Positions 1 to 12,540 of a DNA stretch of 64,000 nt are shown here, one piece after another. The translations under genes were made by a program, and so were the position numbers. Each line of letters begins with the position of its first letter. Positions within the stretch are counted from its first letter, which is position 1. This DNA comes from Corynespora cassiicola (Eukaryota > Ascomycota > Dothideomycetes > Pleosporales > Corynesporascaceae), in assembly GCA_022059125.1 (NCBI GenBank), contig JAEUWY010000005.1:2046001-2110000 (forward strand), written 5' to 3'. The notes under the pieces were generated by a model. That model saw only the letters and a program-made list of their open reading frames with translations. It was not told the DNA's origin and made no database searches.

Positions 1-61
1 CTATTCATGGCCAATAAAACTGGAGTAGACATTGTCAGCCGGATAAGCAGTTCGAGGAGGA

Positions 62-757
62 TCAAGAGGGGGACGACAAACCTCCCTCTTCGGGATTGAC
101 TCCGACAAAGAAGTATCCACCTGTGCGCTTTTTGGCAAAATTAGAGTAGATTTCCCGAAGGAAGAAGGCTATACGTGCATGTCTGATCATACCGTCACCA
201 GCGTCGTATATCTGTAGCCTGCTGGGTACGGTTCTCCCGTCTGGATACTTGAGCTCTGGGTCTCCATGTCTGACCTCAGTCACATCGATAAGGCCACCGT
301 CCTCATCACTTTTGTCGGAAAGACCCAGTTCTCTGAGTGCTCGCCCAATGCCGTAGTGTGGTCCGTTATATTCTCGCTCGACGGGATATGTCGAAGTGAT
401 AATGTAACCCCAGGTTTTGAGGTCGTAATATTGGAATTCGCTTTGGAAGGTTTTTGTATCTGGACCGCCTAGTATCCTCGCAGCTTGTGCGTCGTCCACC
501 ACCATTGCAGCAAGGAGCTGTGCGCCTTTGCAGGTATACTTGTTCCAGCCAGCGTCATCGATAGGGGGAGGCAATTGGTCGTCATCGCTGGGGTCACCAT
601 CTCCAAGCAAAGGAGAGAGAAGGGGGGTTTTGCGGGTGCCAGAAGCGGGGGCTTCAAGGTGAATCGCATGGGAAGGAGCGGTGGTATTGGCGGGATGGGC
701 TCGGCTGGCAGCTACAGCCAGCAGCGCAGTGGCCAAGGTAAACGACACGAGCTTCAT
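62..757 (-). CDS. Small secreted protein of unknown function
   Basis: Single-exon ORF of 231 residues starting with ATG at 757. The first ~20 residues (MKLVSFTLATALLAVAASRA) are a textbook secretion signal: a lysine, a hydrophobic core and small residues at the likely cleavage site. A proline- and acid-rich linker follows (residues ~45-70), then a compact mixed domain rich in Tyr and Gly (~75-231) with only one Cys. I do not recognise the family. The next gene to the right is the PTH11-like membrane protein about 1.2 kb away, and no functional link is visible. It could be a secreted effector-like or wall-associated protein, but the low cysteine content argues against a typical disulfide-rich effector. 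The ORF is convincing because of its signal peptide; the function is unknown. Confidence 0.7.
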   Translation of the reverse strand: MKLVSFTLATALLAVAASRAHPANTTAPSHAIHLEAPASGTRKTPLLSPLLGDGDPSDDDQLPPPIDDAGWNKYTCKGAQLLAAMVVDDAQAARILGGPDTKTFQSEFQYYDLKTWGYIITSTYPVEREYNGPHYGIGRALRELGLSDKSDEDGGLIDVTEVRHGDPELKYPDGRTVPSRLQIYDAGDGMIRHARIAFFLREIYSNFAKKRTGGYFFVGVNPEEGGLSSPS

Positions 758-1965
758 GGTTTCGGTCTTGGGTTCTGGCAGCAGGAGGACGGGGAGAGAT
801 GGAGATCATAGATTAGGTAGCTTGTAGATATTTTGTGCAGGTAAAGATGGATTATGGGTGAAAGCCGGCCTGTTTGTTGCCATGTGCGAAAAGGGAAGGC
901 CCACTGGCGAGGTCACAACAAGGCAATAGCAAAGTGGCACTTTCGTTTGACCATTGCCAAACAAAACCTCACCGAGTCCGCTCATCGATGCGGGCAATTC
1001 TAAAGTGGAGCTTATCTCTAGGAGATGTACCATATACGATTTCTAGAACTGACAGCTGGCTTGCCTGCGTCTTATGTCAACCCTGGACAGCCTTGAGCGC
1101 TTTGGCAGTGGACGGCCCACCGCTGGCGTCTTGAGCAAACCTTCACTGCAACATGAGGTAGGCACGCGTTGCTTTTTTACACAGTCTGTTACGGTCGCTT
1201 CGAAGCATAGCTAAAATAGGAGACGGACCCATGGCCGCGAGTGTGACGCCTGGTGCTGGACGGCAGGAGAGCGGAAAGTCCATCGCTGACTCAGCAACAT
1301 CCGGCAATCCCCGCGCCTGGCGAAACACCTCTCCATTTCAAGCCCACGTCCAGCCCCCGCCTACGAATTCCATCCTCACTCCATAGAGGTCAACGCCACA
1401 CTGTGCTGCTGTTCTCAGGCCCATCGACCCGAAGCAACCCGAGAGTAATGGCGCCCCCTAGCTTGCTTGGCCCAAAATGAAGCGGGGGTGCTGATGTGCT
1501 TCACCAGCCTCGTACTCCCTGACCCTTCGACTGTGCTTGGAGTGTCCACAGCTGCCGCCTCGCACTAGGCTCGTCCCACACATGGCCGACTTCGCCAAGC
1601 GGGCTTGCATAGCCTGAATCCACCCACACCGGGCGCGCATTCCCCGCCCACCCCCTAGTGGAGAACAGGCGAATTCACATACTGTATCCGCATGGCAAAC
1701 GAGCGGGTTGATCCTACATTGGTTCTTCACTACCAGTGGCGCTACTCGGTGGACACATTCTAGGCCTCGGATGAGCCATCCGTGGTTGCACCAGCTTCTT
1801 CCAATACATTGGGGTATCATTAAGGATCGCTAAGATTATACTTGATATACAGCTTCGCCAACAATCGGCTTGCGATGAGAGTCAAATCTTCACAGCAAGT
1901 AGAACTTCCTTCCAGACGCACCAGCGCCACAGATGGAATGGTTTCCAACCTCTTCACCCAGCCGC
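758..1965. other. Intergenic region, nothing recognised
   Basis: About 1.2 kb between the start of the secreted-protein gene and the 3' end of the PTH11-like gene. Several short ORFs on both strands overlap each other and none has a recognisable domain or splice support. No RNA gene or repeat was seen. Confidence 0.5.
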
Positions 1966-3294
1966 TCAGACCATCGCGTCTCCCTTCTTATCCTTGTCCG
2001 CGACTTCCATACCAAATTCTCGTTGCACGCGGATGGCTCCCAGGCTTGGTGACAAGGGCTGCGGTGGATTGGCTTGACTGACAATCCGTCTTTGGCTGTG
2101 ATCATCTGGCAAGCTCTCACTGCTGTTGTCTTCAAGATCTCTACCGTATATCCTGGTCTCCATCCCGGACTGCTTCGTATTGAGCTTCTTCTTATGATCG
2201 GGCTCGTCGAGTTCGTAGTAGTGTTTCGGCGCAGAGTTCCCGGCATATTGTGCAGACTTCCCCCGTGAACCAGTAAAGGAGGAAAGTCGCGACAGCATCT
2301 TCTCCAGCAAAGGTCGACAGGCTGGAAGGTTAGCGATAAGCATTCCGACGTTCATCTCGGCTGCAGCCCAAGCCAAGATCGGACCGAGATTCTCGATGAA
2401 TTTGGTCTGATCGTTCATACCGATAAGGAACTTCAGGCGGACAATGGGAGCGATTGACGCGCTGCAGACATTAGCTTGTATTCCATCAAGGAAATGGGCA
2501 ATCAAGTCATACAATACTCCCAAACCGAGCAACCCTACGACAGAGAGCTTGACGCGGGGATCCATTTGAACATCCCAAAGGAGGAACGCCGGTAAAATGG
2601 CGAAGATCCAGTCTGTCGTGATCGACACTGCAGCGACAACGAACGACAAGGCAGTTTGTATCTCGCGAGGTTGGCAACTACCTTCTATCGCAGTATGCCA
2701 ATTTTTCCTATTTGGATGAGCGTGATGAATGTTATTCGAGGTACCAGACTCACTCGACAGGCATGCACTGGAAAAAGAGGTACATGCCCGTACCTCCCAT
2801 GGAGAGCGTCACCATTGCCAAACAGGTGTAAATGACGACCTCGATCCAGCGTTGACCATTGGCAATACGGAGGAGCGTGAAGCCGATAGACCATTTGATG
2901 GAAATCAATGTGAAACACCAAAATTCCTGGAAAACATAGAACCACTGCCATTCTTCATCAGCCCTAATCATTGCATAACAAGTAAGGTTCCTTACCATCA
3001 ACGAGTCTGCCATTTCCTGCGCGCTCAGAGAGGCGTCCGGCGCCCCAACACCACTGAAAGACATTCCGATGAGGCCCACGGTGGCGATTATCCAGAAAGG
3101 CTTTTCACTCGATCAGCACGACACTTTGAAGCCCCAAATGATGGACATACGACATTCACCAACATGGCCCAATCGTCCGAACCCCAAGCCTTCCTCTGCG
3201 ACCGGATCCAGAATCTCAGGACGGTCGACACCACATCGAAAGGCAGTGGCATTAGCACCGCAACGGCCATGTCTTTGGATGTTGCCGCGCCCAT
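1966..3294 (-). CDS. PTH11-type rhodopsin-like seven-helix membrane protein
   Basis: Four exons join in phase: 3294-3160, 3100-2996, 2944-2754 and 2677-1966, giving about 380 residues. Several hydrophobic helices are visible, including the stretch around CFTLISIKWSIGFTLLRIA and the fungal rhodopsin-domain block SITTDWIFAILPAFLLWDVQ, which in this family precedes helix VI. The last helix is followed by a long polar cytoplasmic tail of ~110 residues. Proteins of this family are plasma-membrane receptors or sensors related to Magnaporthe Pth11; many are orphan paralogues. The second intron (2945-2995) is 51 nt and has no in-frame stop, so unspliced RNA would insert 17 residues. The N-terminus is short for the family, so an upstream exon may be missing. 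Ligand and pathway cannot be read from sequence. Confidence 0.75.
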
Positions 3295-4477
3295 CTTGTC
3301 AACCGTTGGAGAACAAATGTTAGAAAAGCGCGGAAAAGGGAAGCTCAGCACTGGTGGGAAGAGCGGTTCGGGGATGTTATGGTTCCCCAGACACTCCTTT
3401 ACGCAATGCTCTGTACTACTCCGATCCCCCAACACAAAATCCTCAGGCCCACTGTAGAGCCGGCATGTTCACAACATGGATAATTGCCGTTACACCTAGG
3501 TCCCAGCCAGCTGGTAACTGGATGTTTGAAGTTCAATGAGGCGACACGGGATGCGGCGCGAGAACCAGGCTTCTTGTGGCGCAAAGAGAAAGAGGCATCT
3601 TCACCGGTTGTCTGTAGAAAACTAGGAATAAGGGCCGGCGGGCGCCTCCCGCGCCGTTACCCGGCACCAACGAGGTAGCGAGGCGATGCTTGCTCGCAAT
3701 CCCCCGAATAATTCTCCATATGGTATGGTCTGGTCGGAAATGCCGCAAAGGGACTGTGGAGACGGCAAGTTACCGGACGCCAGACCATGATTCAGATTCC
3801 ATGGCACAAGTCGCATGTGTTTCAAGAATCGCCTTCCTTACACCCAGAAGCCAGGGTTTTGTGCTCGCATCCGATCCGATCTTCAGCTTCGAACAACCGA
3901 TGCAGATTGCTCCAGATCCTCGATCAACATACCAAAAAAACGAAAAGCAAGCAGTGAATCATCTGTAAATCCATTGTTCAACAGCAGGAACACAAGAAAT
4001 AAGTTATCGTTGGACTCTGTCGTGTACATCTTTTGTACAACATTAGTCCCTCTTCTCGACCATTGAAAATTTTCTTACCCACACTGCCAAGACTCCCTGA
4101 CCCTCCTCACTTGACCTTCGCTTCCATGTTCCTCTGCTTCTACTCGCTGCCCATGAGTCCACTATCGGAAGTGCTTTACCAGGATCTGCCGGCAATTCGA
4201 AATTATGATCTCCAAAAGATGCCGCGGACTATACGCCAAAGTCCACATCAACGTCCTTTAGCCGCGAGCATGGACTTTGACACATGGCCATGCAGACACC
4301 CCCAGCACATGCTTGTGGACCATACTGCAATAAGGGACACGTCCATTGATAATGGTCACTAGGCATCTCATGCGAAGCAATAGAAAACTCCACGCCCCCG
4401 CGACAATTCTGCCGATCTAAGACCTGTGGTACGATTGCAATTTTTGACAGCAACCTGTGTAGAAAATCGACCGAGAT
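3295..4477. other. Divergent intergenic region, nothing recognised
   Basis: About 1.2 kb between the divergent PTH11-like and SDR genes, so it should hold both promoters. Short overlapping ORFs show no domain, and no repeat or RNA gene was seen. Confidence 0.5.
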
Positions 4478-5426
4478 ATGGCTCCTTTCAGGGTTTTTGA
4501 AGGCAAGCTTGCCATTGTTACTGGTGCTTCGCGAAGTACGTACGATCTCTGCTCGACCAAAGCTCCATTGTCGGGAAAGCCGTCGTGTAACCTTGCCATG
4601 TATGGCTCATGCATGCTGACTGCTTCTAGGCTTTGGTGCCGTCTGCGCCGAACACTTTGCCAGTAGAGGTGCCAACGTTGTCATCGTTTATGCTACTGAA
4701 GCATCAACTCCCAAGGCTAAGGAGCTTGCCAGCAAGTTCGAATCCCAGTACAACGTCAAGGCCCTGCCCGTCCAGGCAGATCTTTACAAGCCCGAGGCAC
4801 CACAGCAAGTCGTTGATGCTGCCAAAGCACACTTCACCGACGCCTCAGGCCGCTTCCAGATCGACATCATCGTCAACAATGCCGCTACCGTCAACGCCCA
4901 GTCCATTGATCAGCTGGATCTGGACATCTTCGACCAGACTTTCGCTCTGAACTGCAAGGCACCCGCTTTGCTGGTCAAGGCTGCGTTTCCCTACCTCCCC
5001 AACGACCGCTCCGGTCGCATTGTCAATATCTCCAGTGCTACTACTACCTGGGGGGTCTGGTGGCAGACTTCGTACGCGGGTACAAAGGGTGCCTTGGAGG
5101 CTATGACTCGCGTCTGGGCACGTGAGCTCGCCGAGAAAGCCACCGTCAATGTGGTCGCACCCGGCCCCATGGACACTGGCCTGTACTCTGGTCTTCCGGA
5201 TGAGCCCCGCGAGGCTCTCAAGCCCTTCAACATTCTCACCCCGTTGGCCAAGACTAGGGAGAACGTCGACTCTCAGGAGATGCTCGATCTGGGCAAGAGC
5301 ATTGGCGGCCGTCCTGGATACCTCGAGGAGGTGGCTGGTATCGTTGGCGTTGCTTGTCTGCCCGAGAGCGGATGGATGACCGGAAACGTACTTGGCGCTA
5401 ACGGCGGTGGAGCCTTCGTCAGGTAG
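4478..5426 (+). CDS. Short-chain dehydrogenase/reductase (SDR)
   Basis: Two exons (4478-4535 and 4630-5426; intron 4536-4629 with GTACGT donor and CTAG acceptor) give 284 residues. The N-terminus carries the NAD(P)-binding motif LAIVTGASRSFGAVCAEHF, with Phe where the classical TGxxxGIG motif has Ile. Further on are the VNNAA motif (~residue 120), the catalytic Ser region NISSATTTWG and the catalytic YAGTK (YxxxK). The C-terminus with ANGGG resembles 3-oxoacyl-ACP reductase-like fungal SDRs. It would reduce or oxidise a carbonyl or alcohol using NAD(P)H in the cytosol. Fungal SDRs of this group act in polyol, melanin or secondary metabolism, and the substrate cannot be inferred. No pathway partner is adjacent. 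Confidence 0.9.
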
Positions 5427-6024
5427 ACCATGAGAGATGAGGCGATATGATACGAAAAGACAATAAAAGAATTCGACTACACGCTTCTAGTGATGCGACA
5501 ATGCAATACGCATACGACAGGCATACTGTGAGACGGGAATCGTCGCCCTCATGATCCTTCGATGCCATTGTAACATGTGATTCGCATGGAGTTGAGCGAC
5601 GATGCTTCTGATTGGGCACCCAGTTACCCTGCATGCCCGCCCGTTCTTCTAGAACTCGAAAGCTCCCGATGCGACTAGCGACTCATTGGCAATAATTTCA
5701 TGTAAATTCATGCAGGAGCTAAGATGAGACGGAGGAAACGTCCGAGCAAGTCGATCCATGAGGCCGCCAATCCCCGCCCCGCCTCCTTGGGACTTCACGA
5801 TCCACGTAGCAATTTGCGAGAGAGAAAAAAAAAATGGGTGCTAACCAACCAAGACATGAGCGCATTGTCCTGTCAGCATCTGAGGCTCTGCCGATCCCTC
5901 TTTTACCTGTCGTTTCACCTGTCAAAAGTCCCCTTATTCCCCTGGCTTCCAACCCCCCACGCGTCGAACTATTTGTGGCAGTGTCAAGGGAAATCTAACA
6001 CACGTCGTCGGATACCGCCTTTGG
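5427..6024. other. Convergent intergenic region
   Basis: About 0.6 kb between the 3' ends of the SDR gene and the amylase gene. Nothing but probable 3' untranslated sequence is visible, including a 10-base A run near 5825. Confidence 0.5.
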
Positions 6025-7897
6025 TTAGCCAGAACTCGTCACCGTACTACTCGCCTGGCAGGACGGCACGGTATAAGATCGATTGGGGTCGGCCTCCCAA
6101 GACACGGCTCCTGAGCTGGAAACCCGGATGAACTTGTACTGGATCGACGAGCCGCGAGGGATATTGAGGGTGATTGTCCAGATGGGGTTGCTCGAGGTAT
6201 ATTGCGCGGCAGAGAGGGCGGGAGCGTTGGTCGGGTTCCAACTGCCCAGTTGAGCCGTGTTCCCAGCGATCTTGATGGTCTCGCCAAAGGCTGTCGTGAT
6301 GCGGTGTGTGAAGGTGACTGCGACGGCCGACGGGCAGGCAGACGTGACCATCGAAGTCGCGGACGCGGTGCGGGTTGGCACTGCCGTCGTGGGCGTGGCC
6401 GCAGAATCGCCGGCGACCAGGACGACAGGCTCGCCGTTGGTCACAGGCACGCAAATGTTGCCGCTTCCATCTGACGTATAGGTGCCGCTGCCGAAGACGT
6501 TGGTCCAGCGTCCGTTGGCCCGTTGGGCGTTGAAACAGTAGTTCCCACTGGTGCCGCTGCCAGTGTTTACGGTGAGCACGACGAGGTTCCCGTTCGCACG
6601 ACTCCATGCGTACGCATTGTTGGTCACGTAGAGGTGGACTTGGTCGTTACCAGCAAGGCCGCCCGCCGACTTGCGTGCGCCAGACAGGCGCGAGATGGCC
6701 TGGTACATGTTCGACTGAGTATTGAAGTTGCTGCGCCAGAGATCCTCGCGATTGGCCGGGTCGTTGCCGCCCCCGTAGGCTTGCTCAGTTCCATAGTACA
6801 CGATGGGGATGCCCCTAGAGAGTATCACGTAGGCCAATGCGTTCTTCAACAGGGAAAGATCATTCTTCTGGTTCAGCCAGCGTGCATTGTCGTGATTGTC
6901 AAGGAACGTGCCGAGGGCAGCGGGGTCGGGGAACTGGTTGCTGATGCGGTTGTGCATGTCGACCATGGCTTGTGCAGAGCCCTTTTGTTGGTAAAAGTTA
7001 TTCATGGGGTAGTAGATGGCATAGTTGAGGAGGCCGGGCATGAGCGAGGCGTAGCCCGCGAGGTAGTCTGGGTTGCCATCGAAGACCTCGCCAACGGAGT
7101 AGACGCCCGCAGCTGATGCAAAACCAGGCCAGAAGTCCTTCTCGACGTGCTTGACTGTGTCGATACGGACGCCATCAAACTGGTACTCATTGACGAGCCA
7201 GCGAATCCAATCATTGTACATGGTACGGATATCCGACCTACGCGTGTTCACATCTGGAAGATTGGCAATGCGACACACCTCGACGCTGTTTTGGTCGGAA
7301 TAGTTGATGTCGCAAGCACTGTGATATGCGTCTTGCTGGTTGAGAGGTGCTGGGCGGTTGTCTGCGATAGCGCCGAAACCCATGTGATTTGCGACTACAT
7401 CAACCATGACGTAGATCCCCTGCGCTGCTGATCAGCTTCCTACTAAACACACAACTGAGGGACTTCATGTTACCTTTGAATGAGCAGTATTGACCAGGCT
7501 CTTGAGATCATCAGCAGTTCCATAGTTGGAGTTGATGGCATAGAGGTCCTGAGCCCAGTAGCCGTGATATCCGCCGGCACTGTCTAAAATAGGGTCAACG
7601 ATGGAATTTCTTCGTGTGCTCCAAGAAGCACTTACTCGAGACTACAGGCGTAATCCAGATGGCATCGAATCCCAGGCCTCTAATATAGTCTAGTTTGGAC
7701 TCGAGACCCTTGAATGTGCCGCCGCAGTAGTTGCCTAGGTTGCTGCATGAGCCGCCACCAGTATCCGTGCTACTACGAGCGATCCGGTCCGTCAGAACGA
7801 AATAAATGTTTCGCGACTTCCAGGCGTTTGTGTCTGCCGCCGAAGCAACGGCAAGCAGGTGGACCAGCAAGGTCAAGATGGAATAGAGGAACTTCAT
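6025..7897 (-). CDS. Secreted GH13 alpha-amylase with C-terminal CBM20 starch-binding domain
   Basis: Three exons (7897-7636, 7583-7474, 7419-6025) give 588 residues. A signal peptide (~residues 1-20, ending VASA) is followed by a TAKA-amylase-type GH13 barrel. The catalytic triad is visible: Asp211 in GVRIDTVKH, Glu235 in GEVFDG and Asp301 in FLDNHDN, plus the conserved DVVANHMG. The first exon junction falls just before the conserved [13 protein letters not shown] block. After a Ser/Thr/Ala-rich linker, residues ~485-578 form a CBM20 domain with the typical [15 protein letters not shown] and [12 protein letters not shown] motifs. The enzyme would hydrolyse internal alpha-1,4 bonds of starch outside the cell, with CBM20 binding raw starch. 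Family members are usually induced by maltose or starch and repressed by glucose; I did not find a decisive site for this in the promoter. Confidence 0.96.
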
Positions 7898-9278
7898 CGC
7901 GGTTGTGATGAGATGGCAGGGTGGTCGACCGCGTGGAGGTGTGTTGTTTCGAGATCATGCACTCTCATTATATACACCAGCTTCGAAGGCGTCGCATGGC
8001 TCATGTGGCCGTCGGCCAAAAAGGAAGTATCAAAAAGGAGGAATACGTCCGTATGCTGAGCCGTCCTGGGTCGTGGTGTCTGATGCCCGAGGTGGATGGA
8101 GGAGGAGGGTCGAAGCCATTCGTGGAGTAACAGGCCAAAAAGCATCGTCGGACCGAGATGCATGCAATCAGCGCGCATGCACAGCGAGCACACGCCCCAT
8201 CACGACGGATGCGAAATGATTCTTTGCAGAAGACATTGCCCGAGGTCACTCGTTAACTTCCCACAGGGCCGAAAGTGCACGACATTTGATGACGGCACAT
8301 GCGGGGTCGCTATCCAGCTGCTGTATTCGACTAGTCTGCCCGTCCCTCCACGGTGCTCCCGACTCGTCCTCCGCAAACTCCCCCCATGCTGATTGGCTTT
8401 CTGTCGGCCCGAAGCCACACCCGCCCTACGTCTGGGGAAGTCTGGAGAAACACACGTGTGTGCTCCCGAGGACTCGTGTGCATGCATCGGAGCCATAAGC
8501 GCTGAAGACGCCTTCTTCTGGGTTTCCGCTGCATCCGAGGACAGGAACGGCATGCCATGGACCATTAATAGCCATGTGGTAGGGCTGCATGTATACGGCT
8601 GCGGTCAAACTCTGGTTTGCGCCATCCCCAGAATGCCCTGGTATAAGCAGCCAAGCAGCGAGGCTGAAGTACTATACATGGGTAGGCGGGATCGGCAATA
8701 GTATATGGCTCCCGTCTGCATATCCAGGTACGCAGTATTTCACACGTGTCAGTGTGGTTCGTGCATAAGTGCCTCAGGATATATTGCGTCCAAGCCTACT
8801 TCAAGCCCGGTAAGCTGGCGCTATGCCATGTCCGAGACAACGACTCCCTTTTGTCGAATGACGGTCCGTAAAGGGCGCTGGTAGATTTATCCCCGCGTGA
8901 AGACAAGCGTTAACGTAGGGCCGCGACAGTTTGGTCACCTGTTAAATCAAATTTGAACCTCGGTCTTGTCTTGGACTTTGCAAGCCCGCCACGGCAGGCT
9001 TCTTGGAGATTCCTACCCCACAAGCACAGTATCAACAGGCTGATAAACTTGTCGTGGCTTTGTGGCTGACTAGTCCCAGCCCCTAGACCTATGCAAAGCA
9101 GCGTGCTGAAGCCCAGGCAGTACCGGCAATACCTTGATGGATTGTGAAAGATAATAATCCCTAGGAACTCATTACAGGTGGATGTTTTCATGGTGATTGA
9201 AATCTATTTCGTCTATTGCTATGTCGCTCAAATGCCTAGATACAAGAAATGTTTCCTCCATCTCAATAAAAACCATAT
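7898..9278. other. Amylase upstream region and intergenic sequence
   Basis: About 1.4 kb between the start of the amylase gene and the 3' end of the NRPS-like gene. Overlapping short ORFs between 7.9 and 8.7 kb lack domains and lie on both strands, so I call none. The first few hundred bases upstream of 7897 should hold the amylase promoter. Confidence 0.5.
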
Positions 9279-12200
9279 CTAAAATTTCCACTGTTTCATC
9301 CATGTGGTAAAGAGCTCTTGGCTAACGGGCCCAAGAGTATGTAGGCAGTCGCTGACCTCCTCCGTGTGCTTAGTGCTCATCTCAGGCAAAGCGACTCCTT
9401 CATGACTCAACCCCTCGTAGAAATCAATAAGCTTTACTCCCGGCTTATCCACTGCCTCCTCCTTCGTAAGTGGCACTGCTTTCAGAGCAGCTAGCCACTC
9501 GTCGAACGAGACATCGCGAAGTGGCTTCCCTTGTTGTGAATAAAAGTCTTGAATCGTACCGATAAGGCTGTTCCAGGAGACAACCCGAGGATTAGTGACG
9601 TGGAAGACATCCAACAAGTTGTCATCATGCCCTGTTTGTCGTTTAGTGGCAATTTCGAAGACTGTCCGGCCAGCTGCATCCATGGGAACCCAGTCAACGA
9701 GGTCCTGATTTCCAAGGTTCCTGGGTACTATGCCCATGGACTTGGACGTGTGGACAATGGATGGAAGCCACTCGTGGCGATTCCACACCCCGCTTTCGTG
9801 CCGCGGCCCTGCCAGTTGCCCACAGCGTACAATGGACACGGGGATACCGCGATGTTGCGAAGCATATGCGAGTATTCGGCTTGCGACGTGCTTGGATTCT
9901 CCATATCCTTGGGGTAGAGGTGCGCGATTGTCTTCAAGGAACCTCTCCGGAACTGGCCCACTGCCAATGGCAGGCCAGTTGGCAACCGAAGCAATCGACG
10001 AGATAAACACGATCTGCGCACAGAAGCGCGAGGACAAGCTGAAGTCGACCACGCGACGAGTACCCGCAATGTGTGTTTGCTCGAAGCCCTCAAGAGGGTG
10101 GTTGAAGTCTACAGACCAAGCATTGTGGATGAAAGTCGTCGCCGCGTTGAGAAGCTCGTTGTAGACTGTATCAGAGAGGCCAAACTGGGCACGCGCAAAG
10201 TCGGTGTGGAGGAAGGTGACCTTGCGGAAGTCGACGGGAAGACCGGCGTTCTCGAAAGCAGATTTTTGCCGCGATTCCGCCCCTTCGGATCGATTGAGGC
10301 AGTACACTTTCGTCACTGTGGGCGATGAGATCAGCTCATATAGTGTGTATGTGCCCAAACTTCCGGTAGATCCTGTGAGAATGACGACTTCATCTGCAGC
10401 GCTCCTTGACATGGGGGTACCCGCGGCTTTTGGCATGTCCGCCGTATACTTCTTGATAATATCCGTCATGACTTCCTCACGAGTCCTGACCTCTTCTTGA
10501 ACTGAGTCTTTGCGGTGCATTTTCGAGTAAATTCTCGACGCAAGCATGATAATTGTTGGGTTATCATAGACGTCGCGGGGTGCGAGAGTGATGGGTTGGT
10601 CGCGACTACCGTCGTCGGACTGCAAGCCATGAGTGATGGTAGTCGTAAGTGCAAGAACCGACAAGGAGTCCACGCCCAGATCGAAAATGTTGGTGTCGTC
10701 GGATATGTTCTCATCCAATGAGGGAAGCGCCAAACGGAGAGCCTTTCGGACAAACTCGCGAGTTTCGAAAGGGGTTGCTTGCCTCGGAAGTCGCTCCAGG
10801 TCATCACTAAAAGACTCGTTCGAGTATAGCGCAGTTATCTCTGGCTCATATAATTGGACCGTGGCGTGCCTTTGAATAGATCCCTTGCCGGCTCTAGGAA
10901 AAGGCTTACTTTCCCTCGCAATGGCGATCTTGTTCTTCCAGACCTTTGCAAACGCTGGTGCCTCCTGGTTAGCCTTATCGACTGTGGGCCAAATCTGTTC
11001 CAACAAGTGATCCGGGTTGTCGAACTCGTGTGGTTCAACAATGAGGCCTGGCTGGAATCTGTTCTGGCCAACAACTACAGCGCCTCGGACCAGGGGATGG
11101 CTTTCAACAGCGGCCTCAAATAACAGAGGGGTAAATTTCTCCCCGTTGCTGAATACAATGACATCATCGCGACGCCCACTGTATGTCCAGAGTCCTCGCT
11201 TCTGCGGGTGCGGCCTCCACAAGTCTTTTGTTCGCCACTCTTCCAGACCCGGGAATGTGTAGAATACCGTACGATACGGATATTCACTGCTGGGCTTGAT
11301 TATAAGCTCGTATTGGCCATCGCCAGCTTCCTCCATGTAAGCGCCAGAGGAGGAATGCCACTCATACCACTGCCAGTCTTTAGGGTCGACGGGATCTAAC
11401 TTAGAAATGAGGGCAGCTTCTGTTGAACCATAGACGTTGTGCAACGCAGCTATGCCGATGATTCTGTCCCCGGCGTCGCGAGAAAGTGGTGCACCTCCAT
11501 AGGAGACATGGTTTAGGGTGGACAATGCTGCGAGACCTTCCTCGGTTTCAGTCAATTCATCAAGAATGGAAGGTGGAAGAATTGCAGCCAGCGCTTTTCT
11601 CTCAGAGAGCACTTCTCTTGTCAGACCGGCATCCATTCTTCTAGAGGCCGGCGCCAGTACAACTGGCCCAGTATAGAGAGAGCGGAGAATGCAAGCAAGA
11701 CCCATGGCATGAAAAAGTGGGGCCATAATCAAGAGAGGCTCGCTATCGTTGCGAAAAATGCCATCCAAGGAGCTCTGTCGACCCGAAGGTAAGTTGAGAT
11801 ATTTCTGGAAGTAGAGGCTAGCCAACCAGGCAGCTGTGATGGGGATCGGCTTGGGAAGACCAGTGGAGCCAGAACTGTGTAAGACGACCACAGCCTCTCC
11901 CATTCCTTCCTTGCCTAGACCTGAACTCTGTTGGCCACGGCCAATAGCTAACATCTCATCGAATGTTGGAACCTGATGCTCAGGTATTCCGTCTGAGGCA
12001 TTTCGGAGAATCTTCAGTTGAGGATCAATGCCTTCAGTGTACAAACTGTGCGTACACGTGGTAGATTTCAGAAGGTGAGCTTGCGCCTCCGCTGAGTTCC
12101 TCAGCGACAAAAGCACAGCCTATCTATATGTTAGTGCTTTTATTGAGACGGTATGGACAGGTTGACCGACCCTTCTATTGGTCTTCATCAAAGCTAACAC

Positions 12201-12540
12201 CATGACCAAATAACGCTGGTCATTAACACTGATAATATGTCAGTCATCGTGCAGACTAGATTGAAGCCGTTACACACCCCATGTATGCCACACTTTGTCT
12301 TTCCCCTTTACCGACACCGATAGTATCGCGGACCCATTTCGCTGCGCCATTTATTGCCTGGGCAAACTCGGCAAAAGTGATGGTCCGCCAACTTCCACTC
12401 AACTCATCCGTTGTTGGCGAGATAACCCAAGGCCTCTGGGGGTCTGCAGATGCGATTTCATCGACAAAACCAGTCAAAGATTGAATCTCTGGGGGGTTGA
12501 AAGTGACGTTGGAAGCTTCGGGAATAGCAAGCGATCCCAT
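9279..12540 (-). CDS. NRPS-like adenylate-forming reductase (A-T-R)
   Basis: Three exons (12540-12278, 12228-12171, 12119-9279) give 1053 residues. The adenylation domain fills roughly residues 20-540, with the core motif VVVLHSSGSTGLPKPIPIT, the NVYGSTEA motif and YSGRRDDVIVFSNGEKF. A carrier domain follows with the phosphopantetheine serine in NIFDLGVDSLSVLAL. The C-terminal thioester reductase carries VVILTGSTGSLGTYTLYEL and the catalytic YGESK (YxxxK). There is no condensation domain. Enzymes of this shape activate a carboxylic acid, load it on the carrier and release it as aldehyde or alcohol using NADPH. Examples are alpha-aminoadipate reductase and fungal aryl-acid reductases; this one is shorter than Lys2 and lacks its extra N-terminal part. 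The ToxD-like reductase is 2.6 kb away, and the substrate is unknown. Confidence 0.93.

Noticed and set aside
1458..1820. 120-codon minus-strand ORF
   Set aside because: No domain, no splice support and no signal peptide; typical of random open frame in GC-rich intergenic DNA.
6523..7116. 197-codon plus-strand ORF opposite the amylase
   Set aside because: Val/Ala/Arg-rich shadow of the GH13 coding sequence with no family features.
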